Positions 1 to 5,839 of a stretch of DNA of 8,419 nucleotides are shown piece by piece. A program made the position numbers and the translations under genes. Location of the stretch: the NCBI GenBank assembly GCA_023435505.1, contig JAEYRR010000373.1, positions 1 to 8,419 on the forward strand, given 5' to 3'. How positions within the stretch are numbered: the first letter of the stretch is position 1; each line of letters opens with the position of its first letter. The notes beneath the pieces are model-generated. The model made no database searches. It worked only from the letters and a program-made list of their open reading frames with translations, and had not been told where the DNA came from. The DNA is from Bacillota bacterium. Lineage in GTDB: Bacteria; Bacillota; Clostridia; Lachnospirales; Lachnospiraceae.

Positions 1-839
1 TTAATATAGCAAAGGCTGCTCTTGAACATGCCCTTAAGAATGGCAATAATGTTGTGATTTTGGATACAGCTGGTCGTCTTCATATTGATGAAGATATGAT
101 GAATGAGCTTATCGAGATCAAAGAAAGCATAGAGGTCAATCAGTCTTTACTTGTAGTGGATGCTATGACTGGACAGGATGCTGTTAATGTAGCAGAAAGT
201 TTCAATGAGAAGATAGGCATTGACGGCGTTGTCTTAACTAAGTTAGATGGTGATACCAGAGGTGGTGCAGCTCTTTCTATTAAAGCAGTAACCGGTAAAC
301 CAATTCTCTATGTCGGTATGGGTGAGAAGCTTTCTGATTTGGAACAGTTTTATCCAGATCGTATGGCTTCTAGAATCCTTGGTATGGGTGATATCCTAAC
401 CTTGATTGATAAAGCTCAGGCAGAGATTGATGAAGATAAAGCCAAAGAGATGGAGAAAAAGCTTCGTAAAGCGGAGTTTGATTTCAATGACTATTTGGAG
501 CAAATGCAACAAATTAAAAACATGGGTGGTATCAGCGATATCTTAAGTATGTTACCTGGTATGGGGAGCCAGCTTAAGAATGTAGAGATAGATGAGAATG
601 CCTTATCTGGAGTGGAAGCTATCATTCATTCCATGACCAAGGAGGAGAGAGCAAATCCAAGCTTAATCAATCCATCCAGAAAGAAACGTATTGCCAAAGG
701 TGCCGGGGTAGATATCAGCGAAGTTAATAAGCTGATGAAACAGTTTGAGCAGGGCAAGAAGATGATGAAGCAGATGTCCGGTATGATGTCCGGTAAGGCT
801 GGTAAGCGTGGTCGCTTTAAGCTACCTTTTGGCTTCTAG
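1..839 (+). CDS. ffh: Signal recognition particle protein Ffh (SRP54), 3' part
   Basis: GTPase subunit of the bacterial signal recognition particle. It binds 4.5S/scRNA and hydrophobic signal sequences emerging from ribosomes and delivers them to FtsY at the membrane. The reading frame is open to the left edge (first full codon at base 3), so the GTG at 54 is internal and the gene begins outside the window. About 278 residues are present; the family is usually about 450, so the N domain and G1/G2 motifs are missing. Visible are the G3 motif DTAGR, the G4 motif TKLD followed by GDTRGGAALS, the GMGEKLSDLEQF segment of the G domain, and a Met-rich M domain with SRKKRIAKGAG, the RNA-binding helix region. 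The last Gly-Ser-Gly of that motif is Gly-Ala-Gly here, a mild variant. The tail is basic and ends GRFKLPFGF. Identification is firm. It is followed by rpsP after 88 bases, as in Firmicutes generally. Confidence 0.97.
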   Translation, partial: NIAKAALEHALKNGNNVVILDTAGRLHIDEDMMNELIEIKESIEVNQSLLVVDAMTGQDAVNVAESFNEKIGIDGVVLTKLDGDTRGGAALSIKAVTGKPILYVGMGEKLSDLEQFYPDRMASRILGMGDILTLIDKAQAEIDEDKAKEMEKKLRKAEFDFNDYLEQMQQIKNMGGISDILSMLPGMGSQLKNVEIDENALSGVEAIIHSMTKEERANPSLINPSRKKRIAKGAGVDISEVNKLMKQFEQGKKMMKQMSGMMSGKAGKRGRFKLPFGF

Positions 840-849
840 AGTAGTTTGT

Positions 850-870
850 AATTTGTTATCATAACAAATT
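850..870. repeat. Perfect 10-bp inverted repeat between ffh and rpsP
   Basis: AATTTGTTAT (850-859) and ATAACAAATT (861-870) are perfect inverted copies around a single C at 860. The single-base centre favours a DNA operator-like site, though an RNA hairpin with a 3-5 base loop is possible. No T-run follows, so it does not look like an intrinsic terminator. It overlaps the possible -35 element of the candidate rpsP promoter. The central TATCATA also occurs in the inverted repeat before khpA (1233-1247). The function is unknown. Confidence 0.6.
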
Positions 871-880
871 CATATATATT
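853..880 (+). promoter_or_regulatory. Possible promoter upstream of rpsP
   Basis: TTGTTA (853-858) and TATATT (875-880) are separated by 16 bases, close to a sigma-A type -35/-10 pair, and lie about 48 bases before the rpsP start. The stretch is very AT-rich, so chance matches are likely. Transcription could equally run through from ffh, because no terminator is visible between the genes. Confidence 0.3.
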
Positions 881-927
881 TATTACATTAATTTGTAATA
901 GCACTATCAACCTAAGGAGGTGAAATC

Positions 928-1170
928 ATGGCAGTTAAAATCAGATTAAAAAGAATGGGACAAAAGAAAGCTCCTTTCTATAGAATTATTGTAGCTGACT
1001 CCAGATCCCCAAGAGATGGTAAATTCATTGATCAAATTGGAACTTATGATCCAACTGTAGAGCCAAGCGCTTTCAATATCAATGAAGAAGCAGCTAAAAA
1101 ATGGTTAGCTAACGGTGCACAACCAACTGATACAGTAAACAAATTATTCAAAAACGCTGGTATCCTTTAA
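928..1170 (+). CDS. rpsP: 30S ribosomal protein S16
   Basis: S16 is a primary-binding protein of the 30S subunit that contacts the 5' domain of 16S rRNA and is needed for subunit assembly. The 80-residue product has the usual length and the family opening [20 protein letters not shown], followed by [21 protein letters not shown] and the C-terminal [18 protein letters not shown] near-perfect Shine-Dalgarno, AAGGAGGTGA, starts at 914 and ends 4 bases before the ATG, in keeping with a highly expressed gene. It heads the conserved rpsP-khpA-rimM-trmD-rplS order. A 92-base gap separates it from khpA. Confidence 0.99.
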   Translation: MAVKIRLKRMGQKKAPFYRIIVADSRSPRDGKFIDQIGTYDPTVEPSAFNINEEAAKKWLANGAQPTDTVNKLFKNAGIL

Positions 1171-1232
1171 TTTGGAACATGTAACTAGTTTCGATTTTAT
1201 TGCAGTTCAATTTTGTTTACTCCCTATCGTTG

Positions 1233-1247
1233 CTTATATCATATAAG
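1233..1247. repeat. Perfect 7-bp inverted repeat before khpA
   Basis: CTTATAT (1233-1239) and ATATAAG (1241-1247) are inverted copies around C1240. The site ends 3 bases before the purine-rich ribosome binding site GAGGTGAGAGG (1250-1260). It shares single-C spacing and the central TATCATA with the palindrome before rpsP. A weak promoter-like pair, TTGTTT (1213-1218) and TATATC (1235-1240), overlaps it with 16-base spacing. It could be an operator, a short 5'-UTR hairpin or chance in AT-rich DNA. Confidence 0.4.
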
Positions 1248-1262
1248 TCGAGGTGAGAGGTA

Positions 1263-1493
1263 ATGAAAGAATTAGTTGAAGTAATTGCTATGTCACTAGT
1301 TGATCATCCAGAAGAAGTTGTAGTGACTGAAAACGAAACAGATAATTCAATCACAATTGAATTAAAAGTATCTTCAGACGATATGGGTAAAGTAATCGGC
1401 AAACAAGGCCGTATTGCAAAAGCCATTCGTACAGTTGTAAAAGCAGCTGCTGCTAAAGATGATAAGAAGGTTATTGTTGAGATTCAACAGTAA
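1263..1493 (+). CDS. khpA: KH-domain RNA-binding protein KhpA (YlqC family)
   Basis: A small single KH-domain RNA-binding protein. In Firmicutes the family pairs with KhpB (EloR/Jag) and influences cell elongation and RNA metabolism; KhpA of other species binds many transcripts. The product is 76 residues, the normal size. The KH signature VIGKQGRIAKAIRTVVKAAAAK contains the GxxG loop GKQG at residues 46-49, followed by the basic helix that contacts RNA. Position between rpsP and rimM is the usual one; in B. subtilis ylqD would follow, but here a hairpin takes its place. Start at ATG 1263 is supported by GAGGTGAGAGG directly upstream. Identification by domain and context is firm; its targets cannot be read from sequence. 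Confidence 0.95.
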   Translation: MKELVEVIAMSLVDHPEEVVVTENETDNSITIELKVSSDDMGKVIGKQGRIAKAIRTVVKAAAAKDDKKVIVEIQQ

Positions 1494-1495
1494 TA

Positions 1496-1533
1496 AAAAG
1501 GGCTGTAGTGCTTTTTAGTGCTGCAGCCCTTTT
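1496..1533 (+). terminator. Strong stem-loop / probable (partial) terminator between khpA and rimM
   Basis: Starting 2 bases after the khpA stop, AAAAGGGCTGTAGTGC (1496-1511) pairs with GTGCTGCAGCCCTTTT (1518-1533) around the loop TTTTTA. This gives a stem of up to 16 bp with a few G-U pairs. The 5' A-run and 3' T-run form the outer stem, as in intrinsic (possibly bidirectional) terminators, but only four Ts follow the GC stem. The rimM ribosome binding site begins at 1542, leaving no room for a separate promoter. The hairpin therefore most likely attenuates transcription into rimM-trmD or stabilises the rpsP-khpA 3' end, rather than acting as an absolute stop. Confidence 0.75.
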
Positions 1534-1552
1534 ACAAAGTTAAGGAGAGAGT

Positions 1553-2062
1553 ATGGAACCATTACTACGTGTAGGCGTTATCGCCAATACCCATGGAATC
1601 CATGGTGAAGTGAAAGTATATCCAACAACTGATGATTTAAATCGCTTTAAGAATTTAAAACAGGTAATCCTAGACACTGGAAAAGGTAATATGGAGCTTA
1701 CCATTACCAGTGTTAAATACTTTAAGCAGACAGTAATCTTGAAGTTTAAGGAATTTAATAATATAAATGAAATTGAACGATATAAGGGCTGTGATTTATT
1801 AGTTACTAGAGAAAATGCAGTTCCTTTAGAAGAAAATGAGTTCTTTATTACGGATTTGGTTGGATGTCAGGTAATTACCGACGAAGAAAAGGAATTAGGC
1901 TGTTTGTCTGATGTTATGATAACTGGTGCAAATGATGTATTTGTTGTAGAGACAAAGGATGGCGAAGAAATTTTACTTCCTTATATTGAAGACTGTATAA
2001 AATCTATTGATATTGAGAATAAAACTATAATAGCACACATTCTTCCGGGGCTATTGGATTAG
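1553..2062 (+). CDS. rimM: 16S rRNA processing/maturation protein RimM
   Basis: RimM is a 30S assembly factor that binds S19 and helps mature the 3' (head) domain of 16S rRNA. The 169-residue product has the family's two parts. The N-terminal RimM barrel (about residues 4-87) opens with [22 protein letters not shown]. The C-terminal PRC-barrel (about 93-167) contains GANDVFVV at 125-132, EILLPYI at 139-145 and the ending LPGLLD. The ATG at 1553 is preceded by AAGGAGAGA (1542-1550), only 9 bases after the khpA-rimM hairpin. trmD follows after 17 bases, so the two are almost certainly co-transcribed. No other promoter for it is visible. Confidence 0.97.
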   Translation: MEPLLRVGVIANTHGIHGEVKVYPTTDDLNRFKNLKQVILDTGKGNMELTITSVKYFKQTVILKFKEFNNINEIERYKGCDLLVTRENAVPLEENEFFITDLVGCQVITDEEKELGCLSDVMITGANDVFVVETKDGEEILLPYIEDCIKSIDIENKTIIAHILPGLLD

Positions 2063-2079
2063 TATTTAGAGGAGTTAAT

Positions 2080-2835
2080 ATGAATTATTATGTGCTTACC
2101 TTGTTTCCAGAGATGATTGAACAAGGTTTTAATACAAGCATTACAAAAAGAGCTTTGGAACGTGAATTGCTCACTCTTACGACTATTAATATCCGTGACT
2201 TTTCTGAAAATAAGCATATGAAGGTAGATGATTATCCATATGGTGGCGGCGCTGGAATGGTTATGCAACCAGGGCCTGTTTATGGTGCCTATGAATCTGC
2301 CAAAAAGATGATTGAGAAAGAGTCAGAGGATTTTACTTCTCCTAGAGTAGTTTATCTGACACCTCAGGGAAAAGTATTTAATCAGCAGATGGCAGAAGAG
2401 TTGGCAAATGAAGAAAATCTTATCTTTTTGTGTGGTCATTATGAAGGAATCGATGAACGTGTGCTAGAAGAAATTGTAACTGATGAAATCTCGATTGGAG
2501 ACTATGTTCTTACTGGAGGTGAATTACCTTCCCTGGTAATCATGGATGCCATTTCAAGACTGGTGCCTGGTGTACTGAATAATGATGTCTCTGCAGAAAC
2601 TGAAACATTTTCTGATAATCTGTTAGAATATCCTCAATATACAAGACCAGATGAATTTCATGGAAAGAAGGTTCCAGAGGTTCTTTTGTCAGGACATCAC
2701 AGTAATATTGAAAAATGGAGAAGAATGCAATCCATTGATCGTACCATGGAGAAACGTCCTGATTTGTTAGAAAAAGCTAATTTAACCGAGAAAGAAAAAA
2801 GTTATTGCAAAAGCAAACAATCTATGCTAAAGTAA
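2080..2835 (+). CDS. trmD: tRNA (guanine37-N1)-methyltransferase TrmD
   Basis: TrmD transfers a methyl group from S-adenosylmethionine to N1 of G37, next to the anticodon of tRNAs reading CNN codons, preventing +1 frameshifting. The 251 residues match family length. Visible are YGGGAGMVM (54-62), LTPQGK (93-98), [11 protein letters not shown] (118-128) and the trefoil-knot segment [13 protein letters not shown] (138-150), followed by SRLVPGVL (159-166), whose Arg160 matches the catalytic Arg154 of Haemophilus TrmD. The position of the proposed catalytic Asp169 is aligned by eye to Glu175 (in [19 protein letters not shown], 172-190), a conservative change. GAGGAG at 2069-2074 is the ribosome binding site. 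A possible rplS promoter lies within the last codons. Confidence 0.97.
   Translation: MNYYVLTLFPEMIEQGFNTSITKRALERELLTLTTINIRDFSENKHMKVDDYPYGGGAGMVMQPGPVYGAYESAKKMIEKESEDFTSPRVVYLTPQGKVFNQQMAEELANEENLIFLCGHYEGIDERVLEEIVTDEISIGDYVLTGGELPSLVIMDAISRLVPGVLNNDVSAETETFSDNLLEYPQYTRPDEFHGKKVPEVLLSGHHSNIEKWRRMQSIDRTMEKRPDLLEKANLTEKEKSYCKSKQSMLK
2805..2833 (+). promoter_or_regulatory. Candidate internal promoter for rplS at the 3' end of trmD
   Basis: TTGCAA (2805-2810) and TAAAGT (2828-2833) are 17 bases apart, and TG at 2825-2826 gives an extended -10. Each hexamer matches four of six consensus positions. Transcription would begin near 2840, just ahead of the hairpin leader of rplS, which would give L19 expression independent of rimM-trmD. 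This is a plausible but unproven call. Confidence 0.35.
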
Positions 2836-2840
2836 GAATG

Positions 2841-2914
2841 TTGTGAGATGAAAAGGTGTTCCTCTGTTACAAAAAGCGTATTAAGAACATCCAAATTTGA
2901 AGGAGGTCACACAA
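2841..2914 (+). promoter_or_regulatory. Structured 5' leader of rplS (candidate L19 ribosomal-protein leader)
   Basis: The 79-base trmD-rplS gap holds a stem of GGTGTTC (2855-2861) with GAACATC (2885-2891), seven pairs including one G-U, enclosing a 23-base loop. The segment CCTCT at 2861-2865, mostly in the loop, could pair with the ribosome binding site bases GGAGG (2902-2906), in a pseudoknot-like arrangement. Firmicutes are known to carry a small L19 leader RNA (Rfam L19_leader) immediately upstream of rplS, proposed to mediate autoregulation. Position and size fit, but I could not test the covariance model, so membership is inference. Confidence 0.5.
2900..2906 (+). promoter_or_regulatory. 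rplS ribosome binding site that decides the start codon
   Basis: AAGGAGG at 2900-2906 sits 8 bases before the ATG at 2915. The in-frame TTG at 2897 would read through this sequence and has no site of its own, so it is rejected as a start. Confidence 0.9.
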
Positions 2915-3262
2915 ATGAACGAAATTATTAAGAATATTGAAGCAGCTCAGTTAAAGAACGAAGTAGCTAGTTTTAATGTAGGCGATACTGTTAAAGTATA
3001 TGCAAAAGTAAAAGAAGGAAATCGTGAAAGAACACAGATATTCGAAGGCGTTGTTTTAAAGAGACAAAATGGTGGCGCTAGAGAAACTTTTACTGTAAGA
3101 AAGAATTCTAACGGAATTGGCGTTGAGAAGACTTGGCCATTACATTCTCCAATTGTAGAAAAAATTGAAGTTATCAGATATGGTAAAGTTAGAAGAGCTA
3201 AGCTTAACTACTTACGTCAAAGATCTGGTAAAGCAGCTAAGGTTAAAGAATTAGTAAAATAA
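2915..3262 (+). CDS. rplS: 50S ribosomal protein L19
   Basis: L19 lies at the 30S-50S interface of the large subunit and contributes to intersubunit bridges. From the ATG at 2915 the product is 115 residues, the standard length, beginning [14 protein letters not shown]. Diagnostic stretches are [43 protein letters not shown] and the C-terminal [21 protein letters not shown]. It ends the first gene block: a strong terminator follows 40 bases after the stop. Regulation probably involves the leader directly upstream, and perhaps a promoter inside trmD. Confidence 0.98.
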   Translation: MNEIIKNIEAAQLKNEVASFNVGDTVKVYAKVKEGNRERTQIFEGVVLKRQNGGARETFTVRKNSNGIGVEKTWPLHSPIVEKIEVIRYGKVRRAKLNYLRQRSGKAAKVKELVK

Positions 3263-3302
3263 TTCTAGTTTAGAATGCTTCGTTAGTAATAATAGGATTC
3301 TC

Positions 3303-3333
3303 AAGGGACAAATTCTCATTTGTCCCTTTTTTT
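3303..3333 (+). terminator. Rho-independent terminator of the rpsP-rplS block
   Basis: AAGGGACAAAT (3303-3313) pairs perfectly with ATTTGTCCCTT (3318-3328) around the loop TCTC. The Ts at 3327-3333 form a run of seven immediately after the GC part of the stem. This is a textbook intrinsic terminator and separates the ribosomal block from the lepB operon. Confidence 0.95.
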
Positions 3334-3379
3334 ATCATTTAAGCAAATTGAGTGGACTCATACTTTTTTTATGTTTCTC

Positions 3380-3408
3380 TTAGCAAATACACCACTCTAT
3401 GCTATAAT
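3380..3408 (+). promoter_or_regulatory. Sigma-A type extended -10 promoter for the lepB1 operon
   Basis: A perfect -10 box TATAAT (3403-3408) is preceded by TG at 3400-3401, giving the extended -10 TGCTATAAT. The -35 box TTAGCA (3380-3385) is 17 bases upstream. Transcription would begin near 3415, leaving a short leader with AAAGGAG at 3427-3433 before the lepB1 ATG. It lies just after the terminator of the preceding block, as expected for a new operon. Confidence 0.85.
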
Positions 3409-3440
3409 TAGTAAAACAAGATAAGTAAAGGAGTTTTTAT

Positions 3441-4064
3441 ATGGACTTCGATTTTGATAGAGAAAGCCGATGGCCTGGCATCAGGAAGGTTTTAGTTAAA
3501 GTGTTGATCTGGGTTTTAGAGATAGCGGCAGCGATTCTGCTTGCATATATATTTGTCCATTTCTGTATTCAGCGAATCGGTGTTGTTGGTGATTCCATGG
3601 ATCCCACACTAAAAGCAGGAGATTCTATTATAGTAAATAAAGTGATCTATAGAGTCTCAGATCCAAAAAGAAATGATGTAATTGTATTTAAACAAAAGGG
3701 TGAAGAGCATAACTACTATAATGTCAGACGTATTGTTGGTTTACCTGGTGAAACTATTCAGATCAAAGATGGACATATTTATATTAATGATACTGTGATA
3801 GAAGATATTGTTCAGGTTGAAGATATTGTAAATCCTGGCTTGGCAAAAGCACCCTATCTTCTAGAAGATAATGAATATTTTGTCCTTGGGGATAATAGAA
3901 ACGACAGCGTAGACAGCCGTTTTGCCAGTATTGGAACTATAGTAAAGGATGAGATTATAGGTAAGGCTTCTATTAGATTTAATTCCTTTAGTTTTGTAAG
4001 CTCCTTAAATCTGGCTTCAGAGGCTACACAATCTCCTTTAGTAAGTGTCTCCCCAGCACCATAA
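3441..4064 (+). CDS. lepB: Type I signal peptidase-like protein (S26 family) with Arg at the catalytic Lys position
   Basis: S26 proteins remove signal peptides from exported proteins with a Ser/Lys dyad on the outer membrane face. The 207-residue product has a short acidic N-terminus and one membrane segment (about residues 17-41). Box B, GDSMDPTL (50-57), carries the nucleophile Ser52. RNDVIVF (78-83 region), RRIVGLPGE (96-104) and box E LGDNRNDSVDSR (149-160) follow. In B. subtilis SipS the general-base Lys83 lies in VKRIIGLPG; here the aligned stretch is VRRIVGLPG, so that residue is Arg96 (codon AGA). No other Lys lies nearby in that motif. Activity is therefore uncertain: it may be an unusual enzyme or a non-catalytic paralogue. 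The C-terminus has a Ser/Pro-rich tail after the fold. A second, intact homologue (5007-5828) is in the same operon, of which this is the first gene. Confidence 0.9.
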   Translation: MDFDFDRESRWPGIRKVLVKVLIWVLEIAAAILLAYIFVHFCIQRIGVVGDSMDPTLKAGDSIIVNKVIYRVSDPKRNDVIVFKQKGEEHNYYNVRRIVGLPGETIQIKDGHIYINDTVIEDIVQVEDIVNPGLAKAPYLLEDNEYFVLGDNRNDSVDSRFASIGTIVKDEIIGKASIRFNSFSFVSSLNLASEATQSPLVSVSPAP

Positions 4065-4104
4065 GACAGTTAAAATAACACGTAGATAACAGAGAGGTAA
4101 CAAT

Positions 4105-4959
4105 ATGCATTTTCAATGGTATCCTGGACATATGACCAAAGCAAAACGTCAGATGCAGGAAGATATCAAGCTTATAGATGTAGTAATTGAACTTGTGGAT
4201 GCAAGAATTCCACTTAGCAGTAAGAATCCGGATATTGACCAACTGGCTCAGAATAAATCTAGAGTGGTTTTACTAAACAAATCCGATTTAGCAGATGAAG
4301 CAAAGACAAAGATCTGGCAACAATGGTATGAAAAGAAAGGCTTTTATGTTGTAAAAGTCAATTCCAGAAATGGGAATGGAGTTAAATCTGTGCAGGATAC
4401 CGTTATGGAAGCCTGTAAAGAGAAGATTGAAAGAGACCGAAGAAAAGGAATTCTTAACCGTCCAGTCAGAGCAATGATAGTTGGAATACCTAACGTTGGA
4501 AAATCTACTTTTATCAACAGTTTTGCTGGAAGAGCCTGCGCCAAAACAGGAAATAAGCCAGGAGTTACGAAAGGCAAGCAGTGGATCCGCTTAAATAAGA
4601 ATGTAGAATTATTGGATACCCCTGGTATTCTATGGCCTAAATTTGAAGATCAAAATGTTGGCTTACGATTAGCTTTTATAGGCTCAATTAAAGATGATTT
4701 GATTCCATCTACAGATTTAGCATATGAATTTATCCAATTCATTAATGCGTCCTACCCTGGATTATTAGAATCCCGATATGGAATTGAAATCGATAAGGAT
4801 CCTCTTACAACCTTACAGGCAATCGCTACGAAACGTTCCTGTCTATTAAAAGGAAATGAATTGGATTTAGATAAGGCATCCAATCTTCTTATTGATGATT
4901 TCAGAAGTGGTAAGCTCGGAAAGATTACTTTAGAGACTCCTCCACATGTAGAAGAATAA
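4105..4959 (+). CDS. rbgA: Ribosome biogenesis GTPase RbgA (YlqF)
   Basis: RbgA is a circularly permuted GTPase that acts in a late step of 50S assembly (incorporation of proteins such as L16 in B. subtilis). The 284-residue product shows the permuted order: G4 NKSD (58-61) first, then G1 GIPNVGKS (127-134), the G2-region Thr in KPGVTKG (151-157) and G3 DTPG (171-174). The N-terminus FQWYPGHMTKAKR is the family signature, with His9 matching the catalytic histidine reported for B. subtilis RbgA. The C-terminal domain (about 190-284) matches the ANTAR-like helical domain of the family. AGAGAGGT at 4091-4098 supports the start. It lies 40 bases after lepB1 and 47 before lepB2; in B. subtilis it directly follows rplS. 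Confidence 0.97.
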   Translation: MHFQWYPGHMTKAKRQMQEDIKLIDVVIELVDARIPLSSKNPDIDQLAQNKSRVVLLNKSDLADEAKTKIWQQWYEKKGFYVVKVNSRNGNGVKSVQDTVMEACKEKIERDRRKGILNRPVRAMIVGIPNVGKSTFINSFAGRACAKTGNKPGVTKGKQWIRLNKNVELLDTPGILWPKFEDQNVGLRLAFIGSIKDDLIPSTDLAYEFIQFINASYPGLLESRYGIEIDKDPLTTLQAIATKRSCLLKGNELDLDKASNLLIDDFRSGKLGKITLETPPHVEE

Positions 4960-5006
4960 TTAAACATGCAAAAGATTTGAAACATTAGAGGCAAGGAGGT
5001 GTTGAA

Positions 5007-5828
5007 ATGAAGAACAGTGAAGTAATTGAAGATAGCTTGAATTTTTGTAAAGAAATAAAATATTATGAATCAGAAGACAAACGCTTTCTATTCGACTCTA
5101 AAAACTATCCTAATTTAAAAGAGTATATTAAGTGGATAGATAAGACGGACCAATCCATTATTAAAGATTATGAGAAATATGAAAATGTTTTGGATCAGGC
5201 AGAGCATGTTTTGTCGCCTAAAATAGAAAAAGCATCCTCAGATTATACGTCTTCTTTTATAGATGATGACGAGGCTATAATCATTACGCCTCCCCGAACT
5301 ACCACAAAGACTATTTTTTCTTTTCTTTTGGAAATGGTAATTTGTGTTGCCATTTCCATCGGGATTGTTTTTTTAGTATCTAATTTTGTTTTAACCCATA
5401 CAAGAGTCATTGGTCACTCCATGGAAGGCACTCTTCATGATGGTGAATATCTCTTCATTAATCGTCTCACCTATCAGTTCAGTGATCCAAAGCAATATGA
5501 TATCATTGTATTTCAGCACACAGATGACGAAAAATACATAAAGAGAGTTATTGCGTGCCCTGGGCAAACAGTTCAGATTATAGATGGCAATATTTATGTA
5601 GACGGCATGGTGCTTAATGAGAACTATGGAAATGCGACAATAATTGATTCGGGTGTTGCAGCTGATCCAATTACATTAGGAGACGATGAATATTTTGTTC
5701 TTGGAGATAATCGAAATAATAGTGCTGATAGCCGGTCCAAAGATGTTGGCCTAATTAAGCGGGATAAAATACAAGGAAAGGTTTTACTTAGGTTCTATCC
5801 ATTTGATAAATTCGGAACTGTAGATTAA
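5007..5828 (+). CDS. lepB: Type I signal peptidase with intact Ser/Lys dyad and long cytosolic N-terminal extension
   Basis: This membrane-bound S26 signal peptidase is predicted to be active. Of its 273 residues, the first ~100 are hydrophilic, rich in Lys, Glu, Asp and Tyr, and match no domain I recognise. One membrane segment follows (about 103-129). Catalytic boxes then come in order: GHSMEGTL (136-143) with Ser138, the SDPKQYDIIVF strand (159-169), KYIKRVIACPG (176-186) with Lys179, and LGDNRNNSADSR (232-243). With N-in topology the extension is cytosolic. Start ATG 5007 is set by AAGGAGGT (4993-5000). Residues 159-169 and 228-243 closely resemble lepB1, suggesting tandem duplication and divergence around rbgA. 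A typical Gram-positive enzyme is about 180-200 residues, so the extension is the odd part. rnhB follows after 11 bases. Confidence 0.93.
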   Translation: MKNSEVIEDSLNFCKEIKYYESEDKRFLFDSKNYPNLKEYIKWIDKTDQSIIKDYEKYENVLDQAEHVLSPKIEKASSDYTSSFIDDDEAIIITPPRTTTKTIFSFLLEMVICVAISIGIVFLVSNFVLTHTRVIGHSMEGTLHDGEYLFINRLTYQFSDPKQYDIIVFQHTDDEKYIKRVIACPGQTVQIIDGNIYVDGMVLNENYGNATIIDSGVAADPITLGDDEYFVLGDNRNNSADSRSKDVGLIKRDKIQGKVLLRFYPFDKFGTVD

Positions 5829-5839
5829 AAGGTGTCACG

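Noticed and set aside
54..56. GTG at 54 as a start codon for the first gene
   Set aside because: The frame is open without stops back to the window edge, and the upstream residues (IAKAALEHALKNGNNV) are normal Ffh sequence, so the gene starts outside the window.
1476..1488. GTTGA/TCAAC hairpin at the end of khpA
   Set aside because: It is a short 5-bp stem within coding sequence, beside the much stronger hairpin at 1496-1533.
2059..2268. Minus-strand open frame opposite trmD
   Set aside because: It is the shadow of a firmly identified gene, with no recognisable domain and no separate evidence of expression.
2897..2899. TTG at 2897 as the start of rplS
   Set aside because: It lies ahead of the ribosome binding site AAGGAGG (2900-2906), which would be translated; ATG 2915 gives the standard 115-residue L19.
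4024..4994. Minus-strand open frames opposite lepB1 and rbgA (4024-4242, 4344-4577, 4752-4994)
   Set aside because: All lie over conserved coding sequence on the + strand and give no family-like protein.
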